A stretch of DNA of 64,000 nt from Prauserella alba. GTDB taxonomy: Bacteria > Actinomycetota > Actinomycetes > Mycobacteriales > Pseudonocardiaceae. The DNA lies in assembly GCF_024171735.1 (NCBI RefSeq), contig NZ_JAMTCH010000008.1, positions 90,893 to 154,892 of the forward strand, read 5' to 3'. The notes under the pieces were generated by a model. It did no database searches. It had not been told where the DNA came from and saw only the letters and a list, made by a program, of their open reading frames with translations. This document shows, in pieces, positions 61,179-64,000 of this stretch. The first letter of the stretch is position 1; each line of letters opens with the position of its first letter. The position numbers and the translations under genes are program-made.

Positions 61179-62189
61179 TCAGCCGAGGCCGAGTTCGGCC
61201 AGTGCGGTCCTCGCCGTGGCGTCGCCGGAACGCACCGCCGTCGTTCCGGTGCGCCACGCCGCGTCGCACAGACCGCGAAGCAGCGCGACCGGGTCTGCGT
61301 GCTCCGTCCGTGCGGCCGCCGTGACCGTCAGCGCGTCGCCACCGTTGTCGATGTGCCAGGGCTCCTGGGCGCCGACCGCCACGCGGTCGGCGGGCTCGTC
61401 CAGTGCGGCGAGGTCGGCGGCGAGGTATCCGGGCCGCTCGGCGGGCCCTGCCGTGAGCAGAGCCGCCGGTGTCACCACGCCGGTCAGGACGGCCAGCGAG
61501 GCCATTCCCGCGGCGACGGCGCCGGCGATGTCGGTGTCGAGTCGGTCGCCGACGACGAGTGGGCGGGTACTGCCGGCCGAATCCGCGGCGAGACGCAACA
61601 GCGGCGTCTCGGGCTTGCCCGCGACGAGCGGAGCCGCCCCCGTGGCCGCACGCAGCGCCGCGACCATCGCCCCGTTGCCGGGAAGCAGGCCGCGTTCCGC
61701 GGGCAGCGTCGCGTCTTCGTTGCAGGCGACCCACACCGCGCCCGCGCGGATCGCGAGGCATGCCTCGGCGAGCACGGGCCACGCCGTGTCGGGTGAATGT
61801 CCCTGCACGACGCCGGCGACGGAGTCGTCGGCGGTCCGCACGGGTTTCAGTCCCGCGGCGGCGACCTGGTCGGCCAGCGCCTCCGTGCCGACGACCAGTG
61901 CACTCGCCCCGGCCGGCAGCCGGTCGGCGAGCAGCCGCACCCCCGCCTGCGCACTCGTGCTCACTTCCCCGTCGTCGGCGGGCACGCCCACGTTCGCCAG
62001 GTGCTGCACGACGGCATCCGGCGCCTTCGACGCGTTGTTCGTCACGAACCGGACCGGTGTACCGCGTCCCCGCGCCCACGCCACCGCCTCGGCGGCGCCC
62101 GGTACGGGTTCCCCGCCTCGATACACCGTGCCGTCCAGGTCGAACAGCAACGCGTCGCAGACGTCGAGCAGGGTCGCGGTGTCACTCAT
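61179..62189 (-). CDS. HAD-IIA family hydrolase
   Basis: A 336-residue phosphatase of the HAD superfamily, subclass IIA (NagD-like). Motif I is FDLDGTV (Asp17, Asp19), motif II FVTNNASKAPD, and GDRLDTDIAGAVAAGMASLAVLTG holds the C-terminal Asp pair. It probably dephosphorylates a small sugar or glycolytic-type phosphate (glycerol-3-phosphate in Rv1692). ATG 62189 overlaps the TPR gene by eight bases. Confidence 0.9.
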   Translation of the reverse strand: MSDTATLLDVCDALLFDLDGTVYRGGEPVPGAAEAVAWARGRGTPVRFVTNNASKAPDAVVQHLANVGVPADDGEVSTSAQAGVRLLADRLPAGASALVVGTEALADQVAAAGLKPVRTADDSVAGVVQGHSPDTAWPVLAEACLAIRAGAVWVACNEDATLPAERGLLPGNGAMVAALRAATGAAPLVAGKPETPLLRLAADSAGSTRPLVVGDRLDTDIAGAVAAGMASLAVLTGVVTPAALLTAGPAERPGYLAADLAALDEPADRVAVGAQEPWHIDNGGDALTVTAAARTEHADPVALLRGLCDAAWRTGTTAVRSGDATARTALAELGLG

Positions 62190-63576
62190 CCGCGAGCTCC
62201 GCGGCACGGTCGGCGGCGTCGGTCTGCACGTCGTCGTCGATCTCGGCGGCACGCAGGAACCATTGCACCGCGTCGGCCGTCCGTCCCGCCGCCGCGAGAT
62301 TCTCGGCGTAGGCGTAGAACAACCGCACACTCCACGGCTGCGGACGTTGCGGATCCAGGTCGTCGCCCTGAAGCGTGACGACGGCGGCGTCGAGCTGGCC
62401 GAGGTCGCGCCGGGCGCCGGCCTCGACGATCTTCAGTTCGACCGCGGTCTCCTTCGGGAGCCCCGCGACGTCCGTTTCCTTCGCGATGTCGATCGCGCGT
62501 TCCGGTCTGCCCATCGCTCGTTCGGAGTCGGCGATGACCGCGATGTGCGCGTCGGTGTGCGTCATGCGCCGCACGGCCCGGAGTTCCGACAGCGCTTCGG
62601 ACCAGTTGCCGGTGTGGTAGGCGGCCAGTCCGAGCGCTTCCCTCGCGACCGGGATCCGGGAAGCACGCTTCTTGGCGTAGCGCGCGTGGGCCAGCGCCGC
62701 GTCCGGATCGGTGTCGAGCAATATGCCCGCCGCCACCAGATGCCGGCCGATCCGCTCGGCGAAATCCTTCGGCAGCGACCGCAGTTCGCGCTTCGCGTCA
62801 CCGTCGAGCATCGAGTACTCGGCCTCGTCGGGAAGCTCCGGCGCCGTCGGCACGTCGCGCGGAGCGCTCCGCTCCGGCTTCCCCGATTCGGCCTTGCCAC
62901 CGTGGCCGGCTGCACCGCGGTCGGGACGGCGGTCGTCGCGACGTCTGCTGTCGCCGAACGTACGGCCGTCACCTCGGTTGCGGTCGTCGCGTTTCCGATC
63001 GTCACGGTTGCGGTCATCGCGGAACTTCCGATCCCCGCCGCCGGAACGCCGGTCGCCGCTCCCGGGGCGCGAGTCACCGGTCCGGCGCTGGTCGCCGCCG
63101 GGCCTGCCCCTGCCGTCACGCGGACCGCGATCGTCGCGCGAACCACCGTGACCGCCGCGTCCGCGGTCGTCACGGCCGCCACTGCGGTCCCCGGATCGGC
63201 GCTGGTCCCGGCCGCCTTCCCGGTCGTCCCGGGTGCGGTCGTCCCGGAACCGCTCCCGTCGGTCCCCGCGGTCGTCACGGCCACCGGGCTGCCTGCGCCG
63301 GTCGTCGCGTTCACCGCCGCGTCCGCGATCGTCGGATCCTCGGCCGTAACCGCCCCGGCCACCATCTCGCCTGTCGTCGCGGCCGCCCGATCGGCCGCCG
63401 CTCGCACCGCCGCGGGGGCCGTCGTGACGACCTCGGCTCTGTTGTCCCGGCCGCCCGGGATTGCTGCGGCCACGGTTGCCGGAATCGCCGGCGCCGCCGG
63501 AACGCTCGGATCGGCCACGGTCATTGCGGCCACGGTCATCGCGGCCGGAACGGTCGCGCCCGCTCGTGTCGGACAC
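62182..63576 (-). CDS. TPR protein with a long RG/RD-rich N-terminus
   Basis: A 464-residue protein. Residues 1 to about 225 are a highly charged low-complexity region of Arg, Gly, Asp and Ser (repeats such as RDDRGRGG and DRRSGGGDRK), like RGG-type RNA-binding tails. Residues about 240-450 form TPR-like helical repeats (AREALGLAAYHTGNWSEALSEL, PWSVRLFYAYAENLAAAGRTADAVQWFLRAAEI). GTG 63576 follows GGGAGG. The M. tuberculosis counterpart is Rv1691. The first gene of the HAD-tlyA-nadK-recN operon, it lies just downstream of the rRNA terminator. Confidence 0.85.
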   Translation of the reverse strand: MSDTSGRDRSGRDDRGRNDRGRSERSGGAGDSGNRGRSNPGRPGQQSRGRHDGPRGGASGGRSGGRDDRRDGGRGGYGRGSDDRGRGGERDDRRRQPGGRDDRGDRRERFRDDRTRDDREGGRDQRRSGDRSGGRDDRGRGGHGGSRDDRGPRDGRGRPGGDQRRTGDSRPGSGDRRSGGGDRKFRDDRNRDDRKRDDRNRGDGRTFGDSRRRDDRRPDRGAAGHGGKAESGKPERSAPRDVPTAPELPDEAEYSMLDGDAKRELRSLPKDFAERIGRHLVAAGILLDTDPDAALAHARYAKKRASRIPVAREALGLAAYHTGNWSEALSELRAVRRMTHTDAHIAVIADSERAMGRPERAIDIAKETDVAGLPKETAVELKIVEAGARRDLGQLDAAVVTLQGDDLDPQRPQPWSVRLFYAYAENLAAAGRTADAVQWFLRAAEIDDDVQTDAADRAAELADE

Positions 63577-63615
63577 GGGTCCTCCCACTGTTGAAGTTCT
63601 CGTTGAGCATACGGA

Positions 63616-63669
63616 TAGGGCCCGCTGGGCGCCCATCCCTCCCGGGACGGTCGCTTCCAGCGGGCCCTA
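63616..63669 (-). terminator. rRNA operon terminator
   Basis: TAGGGCCCGCTGG (63616-63628) and CCAGCGGGCCCTA (63657-63669) form a perfect 13-bp stem with a 28-base loop that can fold further (CCCTCCCGGG). It lies 14 bases past the 5S 3' end on the minus strand. Confidence 0.85.
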
Positions 63670-63682
63670 CCACTGTAAGTAA

Positions 63683-63801
63683 GTTCGGCGGTGTCCTACT
63701 CTCCCACACCCCTTCGGATGCAGTACCATCGGCGCTGGCAGGCTTAGCTTCCGGGTTCGGAATGGGACCGGGCGTACCCCTACCGCTATCACCACCGAAA
63801 C
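63683..63801 (-). rRNA. rrf: 5S ribosomal RNA
   Basis: On the minus strand it begins GTTTCGGTGGTGATAGCGG and contains the invariant CCCGGTCCCATTCCGAACCC loop region, AAGCTAAGCCTGCCAGCGCC and the closing GACACCGCCGAAC that pairs with the 5' end. Ends are set by that helix and could be off by two bases. Confidence 0.95.
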
Positions 63802-63828
63802 ACTACGAAACAACACATGCTGTCGCTT

Positions 63829-63850
63829 CCCCACACACCCGCGTGTGGGG
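63829..63850 (-). other. processing hairpin in 23S-5S spacer
   Basis: CCCCACAC (63829-63836) and GTGTGGGG (63843-63850) form a perfect eight-base stem with an ACCCGC loop, in the middle of the 97-base spacer. A role in processing the precursor is inferred. Confidence 0.6.
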
Positions 63851-63898
63851 TGGTGTGGTGTTTCAGGATCGTAGAGTGGGTGCGTAGCATCTTCGTGG

Positions 63899-64000
63899 GC
63901 AAGTCCTCGGCCGATTAGTACCAGTCCACTCCAACACACATTACTGCGCTTCCATGTCTGGCCTATCAACCCAATCATCTCTTGGGGGCCTTAACCCATC
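63899..64000 (-). rRNA. rrl: 23S ribosomal RNA, 3' end (partial)
   Basis: On the minus strand the sequence includes GGCCAGACATGGAAGCGCAG and ends with TGGTACTAATCGGCCGAGG and GACTT, the usual actinobacterial 23S terminus. The rest of the gene lies beyond the right edge. The exact 3' end may differ by a few bases. Confidence 0.95.

Noticed and set aside
59962..63594. A 1210-codon plus-strand frame opposite tlyA, HAD and TPR genes
   Set aside because: It is Ser/Ala/Arg/Pro-rich nonsense and antisense to three genes with clear families.
63591..63978. Short protein frames over the rRNA end
   Set aside because: They overlap 5S, the spacer and 23S, which explain the sequence.

Overview
The window is high-GC actinobacterial DNA with many GTG starts, 1- and 4-base ATGA/GTGA gene overlaps, WXG100/T7SS-type proteins and a Mycobacterium-like order of division and DNA-repair genes. 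A Pseudonocardiales genome (Saccharomonospora/Amycolatopsis type) is the best guess. I saw no tRNA, CRISPR array or insertion sequence, and no gene-free stretch longer than 300 bases.

1-1520: a type VII secretion pair on the minus strand, an EspC-like small helical protein and a larger T7SS-signal protein that runs off the left edge.

1810-8791: a tightly coupled seven-gene minus-strand operon that I recognise as an actinobacterial ebo cluster. In transcription order it holds an inositol-3-phosphate-synthase homologue, a UbiA-type prenyltransferase (EboC), a TIM-barrel isomerase, EboA, EboB (TatD-like), EboE and EboF (phosphodiesterase/phosphatase-like). A long palindromic element lies just upstream.

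8891-19500: a sugar-uptake and catabolism locus. A divergent ROK repressor faces an ABC importer (RbsA-like ATPase, permease, lipoprotein binding protein). The operon continues into a Gfo/Idh/MocA dehydrogenase, a cytoplasmic TIM-barrel isomerase, a Tat-exported TIM-barrel protein and a secreted PQQ-type sugar dehydrogenase with a PKD domain. The substrate is unknown.

19598-21550: htpG (Hsp90). 21757-26888: a zinc-import system of the AztABCD type with two different AztD-like metallochaperones and a palindromic Zur-box candidate between the divergent aztA and aztB. 26923-31275: an MFS exporter with divergent TetR regulator and twin operators, a BenE-family transporter and a PAC2-family protein.

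31388-34232 (der, plsC-like, cmk) and 43818-63576 are two halves of a conserved block that is contiguous in Mycobacterium tuberculosis. The second half, read from right to left as transcribed, holds TPR, HAD, small protein, tlyA, NAD kinase, recN, steA, mctB, pyrG, NUDIX, xerD, soj, RHH protein, scpA, scpB and rluB. Here the block is interrupted between rluB and cmk by a complete seven-subunit Mrp Na+/H+ antiporter operon, a KhtTU-like K+/H+ antiporter pair and a TetR/Ohr peroxide-resistance pair. aroA, a DUF1707/TM2 protein and a DUF4232 lipoprotein are extra plus-strand insertions in the block.

63616-64000: the tail of an rRNA operon on the minus strand: the 3' end of 23S, a spacer hairpin, 5S and a 13-bp-stem terminator.
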